This document shows positions 23,361 to 35,650 of a DNA stretch of 64,000 nt, piece after piece; position 1 is the stretch's first letter, and each line of letters starts with the position of its first letter. The stretch lies in the NCBI GenBank assembly GCA_032622095.1, contig CP136069.1:40772194-40836193 (forward strand). The letters run 5' to 3'. Origin of the DNA: Siphonodentalium dalli. Its lineage: Eukaryota > Mollusca > Scaphopoda > Gadilida > Siphonodentaliidae. The position numbers were made by a program, and so were the translations under genes. Below the pieces are notes generated by a model. The model was given only the letters and a program-made list of their open reading frames with translations. It was not told the origin of the DNA and searched no databases.

Positions 23361-25757
23361 TTGAAGAATTGCCTGATAAAAGAGTATTGGTTTCATGTTA
23401 GTTGACACAATATAATAATATAACACTAACAGAATGCGAAAGCTTCGCCCTATGGGCTTTTTGGATTAGTAAATTATGAACGTTGGAAATGTCACGCTGA
23501 GATAGAGAAGTGACAACTGCAAATACGATGAGGGGATTAGGAAGTGCTATAGATAAGCTTATTATATTAAAACTATCAAATCAAACTATGTACACATTTG
23601 AGATAATGGACCACATAGTGTTGTAATCTCCAAGGTATGGTTTGTTTGGGGAAAGAGGGACACTACAATGGCCAAAGTATGACAGCACCTGTTAAATTCA
23701 CCTGTTATCGATTAATACAGGCTGATTAGGGCGCCTCTCCCTGATAGCTTTCGGATTTGTGATGGTTAGATTTGGTACATTATACAGCATTTATTGGTAT
23801 ATTTTGTGAATAAATGGTATTCATGGCATTTATACGTGGACTTACATACACAAACATTATGACAGACCAATGGAATAATAGGGAACTGTGATATGAAAAA
23901 TAATTTCTCAATATACTGAAACATGTTTGTTCTATATGCGCAATGTGCCAATTATGAAGATTATTAATTGTTATTATAACATTTTTTTTTAAATTTAAAT
24001 GTCTTTATTAATTCCTCAGATATGTAAGTCACGTGTTTACATAGCCCATACTAGTACACACCCACGTGGCATGGATAAGGGCGTTCTTTTTGTCTGATAT
24101 AAAAGGATTATTATATATTGTACAGATGTTGTTCAATAACGCCCTTCTTGGTAATAGGGTGGTCTGCTCTACGTCATTTGAAAATTGAAAATTATTACAA
24201 GTTACAACACGCAGAGGCTCCGTACACACGGCAAACAGTCCCTATATTATTCTAGGACATATATAAACACTATATAGCAATATATGCCGTATGTATTGGA
24301 ACCTATGTCTGTGGAATTGCCCCCACTTTCTGTATAGACGTGGTATTTTCAAATTCTAAATTAGTGACTAATGAGTTAATAAAGAAAAAAACAAATATCA
24401 GATGCTTTGGTGTATCGGGAATGATGTATCGAAATTGTATGGTACACCATCGATAAATTGATAGATCGTGTGTCTATTGTGAAGAGATATATTATAATAA
24501 CATTAAATATTTATTATGTGTTACATATCCAGCTTGACAAGAACAGTGAATATCCGAAATTATCGAACAATTTATCTCAAAATCGACGCCCATGTGCAGG
24601 TTCATTTTTCATCATGCTTCGGTGGTAATTTGCCCCAATAAAGCGCTTGTCGTCGCAAATAAACATTGAAACTGAATGTATGTAGCCTTCACTAAAGTAA
24701 TTGTATTCTTGTTGTCGCGATTTCAATGAAGTATACAAGTCGAATTGAAGAAAAATCCAGCGAATTCTGGTGGTAAGTCCACCAAATTTGAAACACGTCG
24801 TTCCTTGTTGTCAGACATATCGGCGTGTGATGTCTAACCTGCTATAATTCAGTCTGGCAATTTATCGCAGGCGTGGTTATCGCCGCTGGGCAGTAGCGTG
24901 AATTGGTTGGGAACCAGTCAATATGGTTGCGTTGAAAATCTGTATTTGGTTCCGGATATTATAAGTGTTGCGGGATAATCATTTGTTAATTAAAACTCGT
25001 CGATGTGTGTCGGAGAATAATGGAGTCTATGAGCCTACCGATTCAACGTTTGTCCATAAATAATCACGTGAATCAATTCAGTACAAGTTCGAGGCTACAC
25101 CAGGGAGAATTAAAATCCAAGTTTATCCGAAAAATCGCGTGCGAACACCAACCTCATCATTATAAAATAGCTCGATAAAAGCGCGCTGGGAATCATCCAT
25201 GTCTATTATTGATGAGAGCAGGGGAATTAATTGTCCTGATCCATGACCACTTGGGTAATGTAAATAACATACATTCTTAATTGTCATGTGACGTCATCTG
25301 TGCTTCAAATACTTCACATGCGCCGTCCAGTCGCTTTCCCGTTGTAAAACACGATAAGAGTGTATTCAGGGTTCCAGACCTCCAGTGAAATTAATTCATC
25401 AAACTCCATGAAGGGTTTACCTCCCTTGTTGACTTGGTAAGATCGCTGATATTGGCGACATTTTACCCACATTTGGTGGACTTCCGCGATATTAAAATAT
25501 ATACTAAGCGAGCAGATCAAATTGCTGCCCTTATTAAGCATACAAAATACAAAGACCTAGCCTGATACACTGCCACAGTGCGCCCCAGCACTCAGATAAA
25601 TTTCAGATTATAAGCTTTGAGAAAAATGTTGATAGAATTTGCCCACCAAAATGGTACCATGATCTGTCCTGGCTCATGGACTATACGTCATTTGACGTCA
25701 ATGAGATGTGTATATATTGAACGTATATGTTACATACGGATTTATAAATATGGAACA
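23361..25757. other. Gene-free stretch
   Basis: About 2.4 kb in which no exon, RNA gene or repeat border could be supported on either strand. Confidence 0.3.
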
Positions 25758-25932
25758 GCAATAAATAATAGATAGAACGACACAGGTGTGTGAACATGAT
25801 AACGTTATTGCACGAGTTTGTTCTGACGCGATGGTAAAACGAGAACCGGAGGTTCGAGTTTAACTCGTGGCATGACAAACGAGTGCAATAACGTTAACAT
25901 GTTCACACAACTGTGTTGTTCTATGTTTATTG
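25758..25932. mobile_element. Small foldback repeat
   Basis: 'gtgtgaacatgataacgtta' and 'ttgcacgagtttgtt' on the left face 'taacgttaacatgttcacac' and 'gacaaacgagtgcaa' on the right. The arms of about 75-80 bases also include 'gcaataaa' and 'atagaac' outward. It looks like a MITE or half of a larger inverted structure: 'attgcacactc' at 25929 also pairs with 'gagtgtgcaat' at 26190. Confidence 0.65.
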
Positions 25933-26208
25933 CACACTCTGAAGATTGTAGCTTGTACTATACTAAAATTTGGGTCTATATTGTTTATTTAATTTCACAA
26001 ACGTGTGCTTAGTCTATAAGTGTATAGACTATACCTAATAATTTAGTGAAGAAATTGTCTGTTACGGTTGACGTCGCCAATGACGTTGTTGACGTAATCG
26101 GTTTGTATTGTTCAAGAACAATACACAATTGTTTATTGAACGTTTTGAAATCTTCTGTATTTTGCTGTATTTCACACAAATAAGCCATTGAGTGTGCAAT
26201 AATATTGT

Positions 26209-26352
26209 ACTCCTTAATCACAGCAGAATTATGGGTAACTTTTCAGGAATTAGTCGGTAGTATGGGTTGTTGCCATTCATCTGAAAGCTCTCTCCTGAGA
26301 AGTTACCCATAAGTCTGATGTGGTTAAGGAGTCGATTACTTATGGTATTACT
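26209..26352. mobile_element. Deleted copy of the CAGTAATGCCC foldback MITE
   Basis: It shares 'actccttaatcacagcagaa', 'ttatgggtaacttttcagga' and, inverted, 'gttacccataa' and 'gtggttaaggagtcgatta' with 10928-11175. The right arm is shortened. Confidence 0.75.
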
Positions 26353-26529
26353 GTATGGCAGATAATGTGGTCGAAAAAATTAGACAGAACCATTTTTTCC
26401 CCTGCTGCATCGCTACACATAAAAAAGCAGAAATATCTCGCCACGTTAAACTTATTATGTGTATTTATGTTAATTCAAAACCCACAACAGCACTGCTGCA
26501 GCCACTACTGCGCTACATCTACCTGTTAA

Positions 26530-26727
26530 AAGTGGATATGCCTAATGTTTTTACCACGTTTCTTGCTATATCTAGAATTAAGTCTGGTGTCACAAATACA
26601 GCCACGTTGTTGGATCCGCGCACAAATACAGCCACGTTGTTGGATCCGCGCATCCCCGAACAACAATTAACACTGATATGGAAGTATTGTCGTCCATGCA
26701 TTACATTGCACGTGAAATAAGCGTCAC
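26530..26727 (-). pseudogene. Decayed duplicate of the start of GT92 exon 2
   Basis: Read on the minus strand, directly after the GT92 stop codon, the sequence repeats the beginning of the same exon: RLSDAYFTCNV here against LSDAFFTCNV in the gene. A shifted counterpart of 'ISVAIVDRPCAEP' follows, and 'GSNNVAVFV' stands where the gene has 'PTTWLPVVTP'. Base-level matches include 'cattgcacgtgaa', 'agcgtcacttaacc' and 'caacaatt'. A 30-base unit containing 'acagccacgttgttggatcc' is doubled at about 26593-26652. The fragment lies head-to-tail with the gene, so it is probably the remains of a tandem duplication. The GT92 stop codon (TAA at 26728-26730) falls inside the duplicated 'ggttaagtgacgc' stretch. 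Confidence 0.7.
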
Positions 26728-27670
26728 TTAACCTATGATACCAATGGTTCGTAGCTTGCGCCATCTCGATTGAATGCGCCCAATGATTTCTTTGGAGTGT
26801 TGGTTTATCGTTGAGTCTAATATTTTGCAAAGAGCTTTCTCCCAATAACCAACACGGTAGTGATTCACCAATGCCAGATCTGGTTGAACAAAGTGATCAC
26901 GACTGTCATTATATCTGTACTTCCACGGAAAGTGTACCCCCATGAGATCAACTTCCCTGGGTCTAACTATGCTCTTTGTGCGCATATCAAAAGGCCATAT
27001 ATAGTCGTCTCGGAACTTCTTCAGAAGGGGCAATATCCTAAATTCCTTAATTATTTTGAAAGAAGCGTCTTTTTCTAAAATATCTGGAAATTCGCGTCTA
27101 AACATGCTGCTACGAAATCGATAACTGGATGCACGTGGTAAATTAGCAAGTATATCCAACCAATCAGTTGAACCATTTGGGACAAGCAGTTCGTCGAAAT
27201 CTTGAAATATGATAAATTCGGCGCTTTCTCTTTCGCGGTAGAGACAATCATTGATGGCGCTGTTCTGTGCGTGGTAATGTAGCTCGCTCAGTTGTGCTGG
27301 CAGAGCATTGCGCTTTTTGGGGAAATGAAGTCCGATGTTCCAAGGATGAATATCTACAACACCTTCGTCTGCGTACACCCGCATTATGCGATTGACTTCT
27401 TCGCTAACACTTTCGTTGTAAAATACGAACTTATCTGCCCCAAACAACATATTTATCTCTATTGTATACACTAGCTCGTACGTATCATTATATGTCCAGA
27501 AAGGTGGAAAACAAACAGTCATGTTGTTCCTTCTAGAAGTTGCAGAATTACGTCTCGGTGTCACAACTGGCAGCCAGGTCGTTGGTTCCGCGCACGGCCG
27601 ATCAACAATTGCCACTGATATGGGATCCTTGTCGTCCGCAACATTGCACGTGAAGAAAGCGTCGCTTAAC
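26728..27670 (-). CDS. Family-92 glycosyltransferase (DUF23), exon 2 with catalytic domain
   Basis: The exon begins after a 'tttcag' acceptor (minus strand, exon base 27670) and ends at the TAA 26728-26730. It supplies residues 141-454. GT92 enzymes are Golgi type II membrane proteins that transfer galactose to glycans, the nematode member onto core fucose. Seen here: 'CFPPFWTYNDTYELVYTIEI', 'LFGADKFVFYNESVS', the metal-binding block 'FQDFDELLVP' (DFDE at about residues 298-301), and 'ALVNHYR' (about 407-413), all hallmarks of the family in the expected order and spacing. The frame is open with no internal stop. The precise donor and acceptor sugars cannot be read from the sequence. Confidence 0.92.
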
Positions 27671-30190
27671 CTGAAAGCATATTAAACCTTCAGAGAATTG
27701 TATCTTTAAAGGCCCACTTAATTTTCGAACCCCCCAGATCACATCATATAAAATATATACCATATCATATACCATTTGAAAGAGGAAGCTCCAAAACTTT
27801 TTTAAAACTTATTCGATGTAATGAACTTTGAACATGTTGTTTTATGTTGAGATATCGACGTATGTTCTGTGCTAAAGTTTCTGCACAAAATATATTATTT
27901 CCAATGGAAGTGGAATAACTCTATATAGTTAGATTTAATTATTCCCCTTCCATTGAAAATAAACTATAGTTTGAATTCTGTTGCATTCTGGGAGCCACAA
28001 CGGGGGGGGGATATTTTTATGATTTTCCCTATTTTATATTACTCTATGGGTACCTTCTGAGACAAAGACGTTCGAAATGGTGATGAATTATCGAATTTTA
28101 ATCATATTGTATGGCATAGCACTATAAAAAATAATCGGTGACCCGACAATTAAGTGGGCCTTTAATGACTAAAAATATAATACTAATACCAACCACTTGG
28201 TTTCAATTCTGATATGTTATTCTCAAACTGCTGTGTACAGCATAAAAGAGCATTTACTAGTGAAACGTTCATTTTCCATACTCTGTATTCTTCTCTGTGA
28301 GGGAATAAAACAACAATTAAAGATACGGGCGGCGTTGCCGGTGGGTATGCTGTTAAAATATTCACCTCTGTCAAAAACCGCCATAAACAGAAAGAATAGT
28401 AAAATAGAGACACACTTTGTTCTTATACCAATCAGAAATATGGCATAAACAGTATGTTATTGTCAAATGTTTTTCCTTTGTTATGTAAACAAAAGCAAAA
28501 AAACGTTACAACACCTGGCTTTTGTTTAGATCCGGATATGGTAAACATAAAGAGCGCTATTTGTTACTGTTTACCTTATCTGGAAATAATAAAGAGCGTT
28601 TATATCATTTGTGTGTGATTAACCAATATAATTGAGCTGTGTTATGTAAACAGAAGCAAAACTTCTGTAACACGAGTAGGCTCTTGTTTGCGTACACCAT
28701 CGTACGTCCTGACGACAATATACTATTTACGCGCTGATTATGTTTGGCATATGAACAAAACTATACAAATATGAATATTTCCGCAACGAACGCCGCCCGT
28801 GCCTTTAAGGACCAACAGAAACATTTCCCCAACATTTCCTGATATTTCAAAATTGTATTTCAAAATTTCGTACAAGCCGTTATTGTGACACAATATTTAA
28901 GAACCGTGGAAATATTAATCTCATTTATTATAATTTTATGGCGTGAAAATATGTAACATTTTTGTTTCCCGGTATTAAGAACGTCTGTAAGATAGAACGA
29001 TTTCAAAAGAGTATAGTGTCTATATCCATGTTATGATATCTGAATATCATGAACGTACACTTAATATTTCCTGATTCAAAACATTTCATAATTAATTTCT
29101 TATAGAAAGACAGCATTTGAGAATTTTCATATCATGCTTGCTTATTAAAAAAAACTTTAGTCGGAGATTAATTTAGGTCATAGGCCCATAGCCAATTCTC
29201 CAGCTGACCAAGTACCTCTAATACTGTGGCATATTTCAGTTAATTTCTCCCTGTTGAGCCGACTAGCCTGTATACCCCCATTTGTTTTCATTGGGCTGAA
29301 ATATTGGTGGCTGCTTTATTCTTCATTGTAATGTATGGGGGGTTGGGGGTACGATGTTATATCATGCAATTAAAAAACTAACCCAACTTCGTGACACACA
29401 TGAAACTTCCTCTCATAGAGCCAAGACAATAAGCTATTTGGTTATTGAATTGCTGTGTTAAGTTACTCAATTATTTTAATAGTTCTTGGTACCCAAATGG
29501 ACAAAAAAAACGAGAAAACATTTTCAACCTCTCAAATGTATTATCCATTGTTTGTGTTTTCCCTTAATTACTGTTCAGAATAAAGATTATGATATGTGAA
29601 ATTCAAGATTTTTCGTCGGATAGATTCAGAGAAATTCTTTTTTGAAAACTTTCGCCTGGATATAAACTGTAACATAATTGCGTTTAAGATTGCGTTGAGA
29701 TCCTAAACAGTGTAGGCGAGTGTGGTTTACAACTTCCATATATGTTAATTCCTAGTTCAAATTGGAATTGCCCAACGCATGTTATCACTAATGTAAACAC
29801 GTAACTATTCCCACATGTAACCAGCGTGGTGCCATATAACATATCTATTTACATGAAAAAAAATCTGATTACCGATTCGTAGTAAGTATATGTATGTATC
29901 CGCACGCCAACTATCACAATATACCGTATTCTTGTTGATAGCGATACTTTTCATCGTGTCATACTCCGGAATTAATTATCTGTAATTTACTATTTCCACT
30001 GATAGTACAGCGAGTCGCGACCTTGTTAACGGCGTCCGCGCATGTCTGTACTATTTTGGAAGAAGTCAGTGGACTTTTTGCTAGGCAGTCAAATATATAT
30101 TTGAGGTGGCGAAAATTAACATATTTCAAAAATTTAAATATGTTAACCCTAAGCTTTGTATACTTGATTTTGGGTGTATGGATGACTTAC
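27671..30190 (-). other. Intron of the GT92 gene
   Basis: On the minus strand it begins GTAAGT and ends TTTCAG. The last two bases of exon 1 (AT) plus the first base of exon 2 (G) make a methionine codon, so the phase fits. It contains one MITE (27706-28165); the other 2 kb show no exon. Confidence 0.85.
27706..28165. mobile_element. TTAA MITE, TIR AGGCCCACTTAATT
   Basis: TTAA at 27706-27709 is followed by AGGCCCACTTAATT; the right end reads AATTAAGTGGGCCT then TTAA at 28162-28165. The element is 452 bases and lies 36 bases inside the GT92 intron. The TTAAAGG border is shared with the other TTAA families of the window, but the rest of the repeat is different. It holds a G-run at 28002-28010. 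Confidence 0.85.
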
Positions 30191-30612
30191 ATAAGATCCT
30201 GGTTGTCTGTAAAGATTCCTATGTCCACATTCTCTATGACAAGTCCTGTGTCGCTGTACCAAACGTAGCACCACAAGCTTACATTCGACTGTTGCGTGGA
30301 TATCACTCCGATAAAGCGCACGACTCTCTGGTCCGCGATTTTATACAGAAATGCGGAATACACGAACATCTCCTTGTGTGATTGTGAAACCCGGCACCAG
30401 TTTCCCGTAGCGTCTGGAAATTTTGGAAATATATCCATTTTCCTGCAGTCATCCCAGTTTTTTTCTCGAATATAACTCCTTTCTCGAATGGAACTCCACT
30501 CAAAAACATAGTTCATGCAAAACACAACAAACATTGCGAAAATAAATAACATGCTGAGTAAGCGTATGCGCCTATGCTGTCTCCGTTGGCACCTCAAACG
30601 AACAGGAAACAT
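30191..30612 (-). CDS. Family-92 glycosyltransferase, exon 1 (start codon, signal anchor, stem)
   Basis: The ATG at 30612-30610 opens a frame of 140 codons plus two bases, ending at a consensus donor (GTAAGT from 30190). The protein starts with a basic segment (MFPVRLRCQRRQHRRIR), followed by one hydrophobic span, about residues 18-37 (LLSMLFIFAMFVVFCMNYVF), giving a type II Golgi anchor. Then come a stem and the N-terminal GT92 part, with 'EMFVYSAFLYKIADQRVVRF' and 'WCYVWYSDTG', matching the family's 'VYSAY' and 'C.LWY' positions. Joined to exon 2 the product is 454 residues, a normal length for the family. An in-frame GTG lies nine bases upstream, but the ATG is the natural start. No promoter motif could be assigned. 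Confidence 0.88.
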
Positions 30613-30925
30613 GATCACCACTTGATAGTGCAGTCGTTGGAATCAGGGTACATGCACGCCACACAAGAACCTAAAAACTGCATGTATAAATTCGAACTTT
30701 GCTGGATTCGTGTTAAATCATGACTTAGCCATCTTGTATAGATCTATACGTGTGTATTGTCCCGCCTGGCTTGCGCTGTTGCACGCGTTGTTTGGGTTTG
30801 AAAGGCGGCTGCAGAACCTATAATCAATGACGCATTGGGGTAGTATAAAAACGCCATATATAGGTTTCATTTGAAAAGCATTTATGTGATAAAATCGATA
30901 ATGTTGTTAAAATGTTTACGTTAAT

Positions 30926-31640
30926 TCAGTCCCAGAATACTCGGTTGCACTTCCCAGACAGGGACGTAGCGACAATGGTGTGGGTGTTTCCCCCCCCCCC
31001 CAACTTATGTCAAAATGTCCAATAGTTCGAAATTTCATGCATGGCACAACTTTATTTGGAAAACTTACACAGCATATATATAGGTTGAAACTTTTCTCAT
31101 TTTTATTTGATTTTCCAACCACGAATTTGTGGAAAAATCTGGGAAAATTCCAGGATACATGGTCGGGGTGGGTATATGGGTCTGAGCGCCAATCTCAGAG
31201 TGTTCTAATGCACTGAATAAAATCTATCATTATTTGGCACCGACATTCAAACTTCATTGTGCATTTACAATGTTATGCCTCTTCTACGTCTTCTTGGCTT
31301 AGATTTTGGATTACCTCGAGGCTCTATACTCTATACTTCAGTCCCAGAATACTCGGTTGCACTTCCCAGACAGGGACGTAGCGACAATGGTGTGGGTGTC
31401 CCCCCCCCCCAACTTAGGTCAAAATGTCCAATAGTTCGAAATTTCATGCATGGCACAACTTTATTTGGAAAACTTACCCAGCATAAATATAGGTTGAAAC
31501 TTTTCTCATTTTTATTTGATTTTCCAACCACGAATTTGTGGAGAAATCTGGGAAAATTCCAGGATATTTGGTCGGTGGGTATATGGGTCTGAGCGCCAAT
31601 CTCAGAGTGTTCTAATGCCATGTACATTTCTTTTAAAGTC
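30926..31640 (+). repeat. Tandem pair of ~285-bp repeats with hAT-like ends
   Basis: Two copies, 30926-31211 and 31338-31619, are nearly identical from 'tcagtcccagaatactcgg' to 'cagagtgttctaatgc'. Each contains CAGGGACGTAGCGACAATGG, the same kind of terminus as the hAT at 14231 (CAGAGACGTGGCGACATGGG), a C-run (30990-31001; 31400-31410), and downstream 'ggttgaaacttttctcattt'. They are probably two solo left ends of one hAT family or one duplicated end; no right end was found. The sequence after the second copy (31640-31830) matches the dispersed repeat at 9660-9950. Confidence 0.75.
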
Positions 31641-33211
31641 AAATTTTACAGTCACATTATCACCACTAAGATGATTATAAATTTTCAGGCTTATAGACTG
31701 GATCGAAATAGAACTTTAATCAAGAGAAAGGGTCACAGTTTCAATGTTTACCCAATATTTGTTCTGTTATAACAATATCATGAGAGCTTCTGACGAAGAA
31801 GAAATGCATTGGAAAAAAAGGTAATTCCATCAATTTTTCGGTAGAGGATAGCTGCTGTCCGTGATTAGGTGTTATGACGTCACAGGACGTTTGATCTGGA
31901 TTTTGTCAGTACGTCGAACTTCCTTCTTACAGTCCAAACTCCCACCTGCTTTTCCGCTGTTTGCGCGTGGTTCAAGTGGGCGATTTCTTTTCGATGAACA
32001 AACAGAGTTTATGCTGTTTATTTCAATGAATTTACTGCTGGTAGTTATTACAACGAAGTTGTATCAACACATTCGAGGAATCAGTCCGACCTGTTTATTT
32101 TGTTTGTTTACTTTCTGTATCAGCATTCAGCGTGTATGGTGACGGTCTGAAACTCTGACAGCACACGTTTATCACTAATTCAAAATGAACTGAATATATA
32201 ATACAAATATATAATAACGATAGTATTAAATTAATATTAACAGGTCTTGCAAATGTGAGAAAAGGTGTCCTTGATGGGGTATATATTTGTTTTACAAGTG
32301 ATTTAGTTAACTTTTTTCGCAGAAAATAGTCTTCTTCTCATACTGTGCAACTTCAAGTCCTGGGAGAGGCCACTTAGTCTTTGTCACAAAACAAGTCACG
32401 ATTTTGATTTGGTTGAAAGTTACCCAATAATAGGGTGACCTAATTTGATCATTGATGAGTAAATAAGCGCTAGAACTAAGTTCTAGTTTATTATCGAAAA
32501 ACAGCCGTTTCGAGAGTAGATTATACAGCTGAATTCAACTATATGTGTAGGTTAGCCATTGCATGATCTGATTAAGTCCATTTGGATTAGTTTATCACAA
32601 GAACCAGGAATTAGATTCCAGACTGCTCCCTCACTCCCTCTCAAGGAAAATACACAGGTCTGCAGTATGGGACCTAAATCCAAGTCCATCATTCTTTTGA
32701 AATTATCAATAATTATTCTTCACATCTGGCACTGTATCTGTAATATCTATAAGTCCAATCCAATGTTACCAGATTACTGGTATTATTTTCTTATAACTAA
32801 ACTAAGATTTCCCATCAGTATTTTCCAACAACGTTAATAGTCAATATCAATTATCATCATTGTTGTCATTTTGAATTTGATTTGGCTAAAGACCAATAAA
32901 ATAAAGTCTCAGTTGATATTTAAGCTTAAAACATAGCTTAGCTAACTATTATTTGAGTGTGACTGTTATCGCAAAACCTATTCACTACACCTGACACAGA
33001 CCTCTTCACTCACTGATTCGAGTCAGTCAGACTTCCTTCAGAGAGGTTCAGACAACTTTGCCATGAATTGATTTGTCTTTCTTAAATATTCAGAACCAAT
33101 AGATGTTGCATCATGATTCATGACTTGAATTGATTGTATGAGTAAAACCTGGTTGAAATGATACTTGTGACGGGTCATACTCGTCTTCGAGCTACTGATA
33201 GTGATACTGAA

Positions 33212-33357
33212 CAAACCATTAAATTAATACATAAATAACACCATGCGTACATCACTGTCATCAGTCATCATTCGTACATTATATCACTATTGGTGACTGA
33301 TGGTGATACCATGTATGTATGCCTTTGTATGGTGTTATTTACTAATTAATGGTTTGT
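33212..33357. repeat. Small foldback repeat
   Basis: 'acaaaccattaaattaatac' and 'ataaataacaccat' on the left face 'atggtgttatttactaatta' and 'atggtttgt' on the right. The centre holds further inverted words (catcagtca / tgactgatg). Confidence 0.7.
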
Positions 33358-35179
33358 ATTATGCAGGGGTAAAATATGCTCGAAACTCCTATGGCACCAT
33401 TCCATACCAGATTCTATTCATATACACATTCAAATATGTTCCATAAATAATTTAAAGTGATGTTGCAATTAACCTCATATTAGTCTACAGGGCTTAAAAT
33501 TTGTATAAGAATCGGAATTGATTCTCTCAAATGATTCTTGGAAAAGTGAAACATGAGAATCAAGTTTTATTCTAGCATACACACATCTCTGCTTTCCTAT
33601 ATAAAGACATCATATCCTAGCTATTAGGCCAGCGTGTTTTTTTTCAATTGACCAACATTAAATCTTAATCAATATTAATTTGTTTTAACCCCAGCCGTTT
33701 CGAGATTGTATTTACTTGCTAAAATGTGATTATGTGATAAAGCTTGTCTCCATTGAATTTAGTGCACTCGGTTAATAAATGTTGTATATAATTGCACTCA
33801 TTATATATCCTCTATATATAATGCTATAATCAATTGTGACATATTTGTTATACTATTTTTAGAACAGACCTTCACTAAACTTCCAGGTGTTCTTAGATTT
33901 CTCCCACTTGCTATGCTCCGACAATTGTTCTTCACTGTCTGCATACACCTTAAACTGTTGTATATATCATATTTTTGTTATGAGAGGCTAAAATTTACAT
34001 TTTCAGGAAGTCACTCATTTATAGAGAAACCAGGCGTTGCTTTAATTTTTGCAGGGAAGTGGTGACTATAACCGACATGGCCATCGGTAGGAAATTTCCT
34101 TCCAAAGAGCTGTCCGAAATTTCAATGTGACCCCCCCCCCCCCCCCCAGCCCCCCAACAGAGACCATTTGTGCTACATGTATTGTACATCACTGATTTCT
34201 GCGATCACAAGAGAGTAGGCTTCTTGTGCACAGATGTCTTGTGAAGAAAACAAGTAAAAAATAAAAATTCAAAGAAATGCATTTGTAAATGCTAGCATTA
34301 TATCAATAGAATAGCGATGTATTAATTTTGTTAAAGTGACACCATCGTTTTTTATTTTATTTTTCTATTTTACTTGTTTTCTTTAGGACAAGCCTCTGTG
34401 ACATACATGTACAATTAGTTGAAGATTGTAGTATTACCTTTATTTTGAAATAATACAAAATGGATATAAAATAGCCAATAGGGTGCTGGACATTTTGTTT
34501 CATGGAAGTTTCACATTGAGATGTTTCGCACTAGGGTTCTGGACATTTTGTATATATGCTGCTATTACTTAAAAAATATATATAAACATGAACACTGTTG
34601 CCACGGTGTTTTCTCTTTTTTTTCACAAAAAAGAAATGCGTTTAATTGTTAGGTTGTCGTCAAGCTGTCCATGTTGGTGTCAAGCAATGAAGCATGAACT
34701 TTATTGATTTTACTTTAAAGCCAAAAACATTATGACTCCGCCCATACTATGAGATCATTCACATTCGAGGGAAGTAAGGATGTGTTAGGTATTTGCGCTT
34801 AAGCGCAAATAATTTGATAGACACATATTTGCGCTTAAGTGCAAATAAATTTCATAAATGTGAAAAGGGCCTCCCATATATAGGCCTACTGTTTTTTTTT
34901 AAACGATAAATCATAAAATGTTCTCTTTCATTAAGTTAAGGTATCAGAACAGTTTTTTCACATGGTACGCATGACCAATCAACATTTGTGGGAAACATAT
35001 ATAGTGTCTAGTGTGAAATTACATATGGTGCGAAACAACCAAACATGTGATGCGAAGGGTATGAAACGACCATTGTTGAGCCATCTAACTGATTTTGGAG
35101 AATAAATACCAGCAACAAGTAAAATTAATAAACAGTTTTCTACCATATATTTTGAGACTGCCGTATGTATATATGTTTG

Positions 35180-35650
35180 TGTATATCCTTTATAGACTCG
35201 AAAACGGCTCGACCGATTGAGCCCAAACTTGCTATCGAAGGGTAAAAGTCACGGGAAGTGTCATCGCACCGCTTCTGAGAACGTCCGAGCACTCCTTCAC
35301 CCTTCGCCCTGCCACCGTCGTTGGAATTGATGGGTTAATTATTAAAGAGCGTTCGTATCTGCGGTGTCGTTGTTAAAGAGCGTTTATATACACGAGTATA
35401 AATACGGCTCAATCGACCGTCTCGGAAACTGGGGATATCGAGACGAAATTTCATACTTAAGGCTTAAGGGACGGGAGAGATTTTCGTCGGGTCAGTTTGT
35501 CCGCCTGAGGTAACCTTGACCTTGAAACGGGTACCCACAAATTACCTTGGGCGATATCACGGTCGTCAGCGGTGACATCGACGTGAAATGTGTTATGTAT
35601 GGTCAACTCGGGACGGGAAATATTTTTGTCGGGTTAGGCTGTCGGCGTGC
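35180..35650. other. GC-richer repeat-like block
   Basis: It contains 'aaaacggctcgaccgattga', 'ttaaagagcgtt' twice, 'gggacgggagagattttcgt' and 'gggacgggaaatatttttgt'. Such blocks occur dispersed in invertebrate genomes, sometimes near Helitron-like elements, but no Helitron end or helicase is seen here. Related 'taaagagcg' words occur at about 28548 and 28590. Confidence 0.3.

Noticed and set aside
28183-28413. Possible middle exon of the GT92 gene
   Set aside because: Exons 30612-30191 and 27670-26728 already join in phase and give a complete family-length protein; this frame has no GT92 motif.
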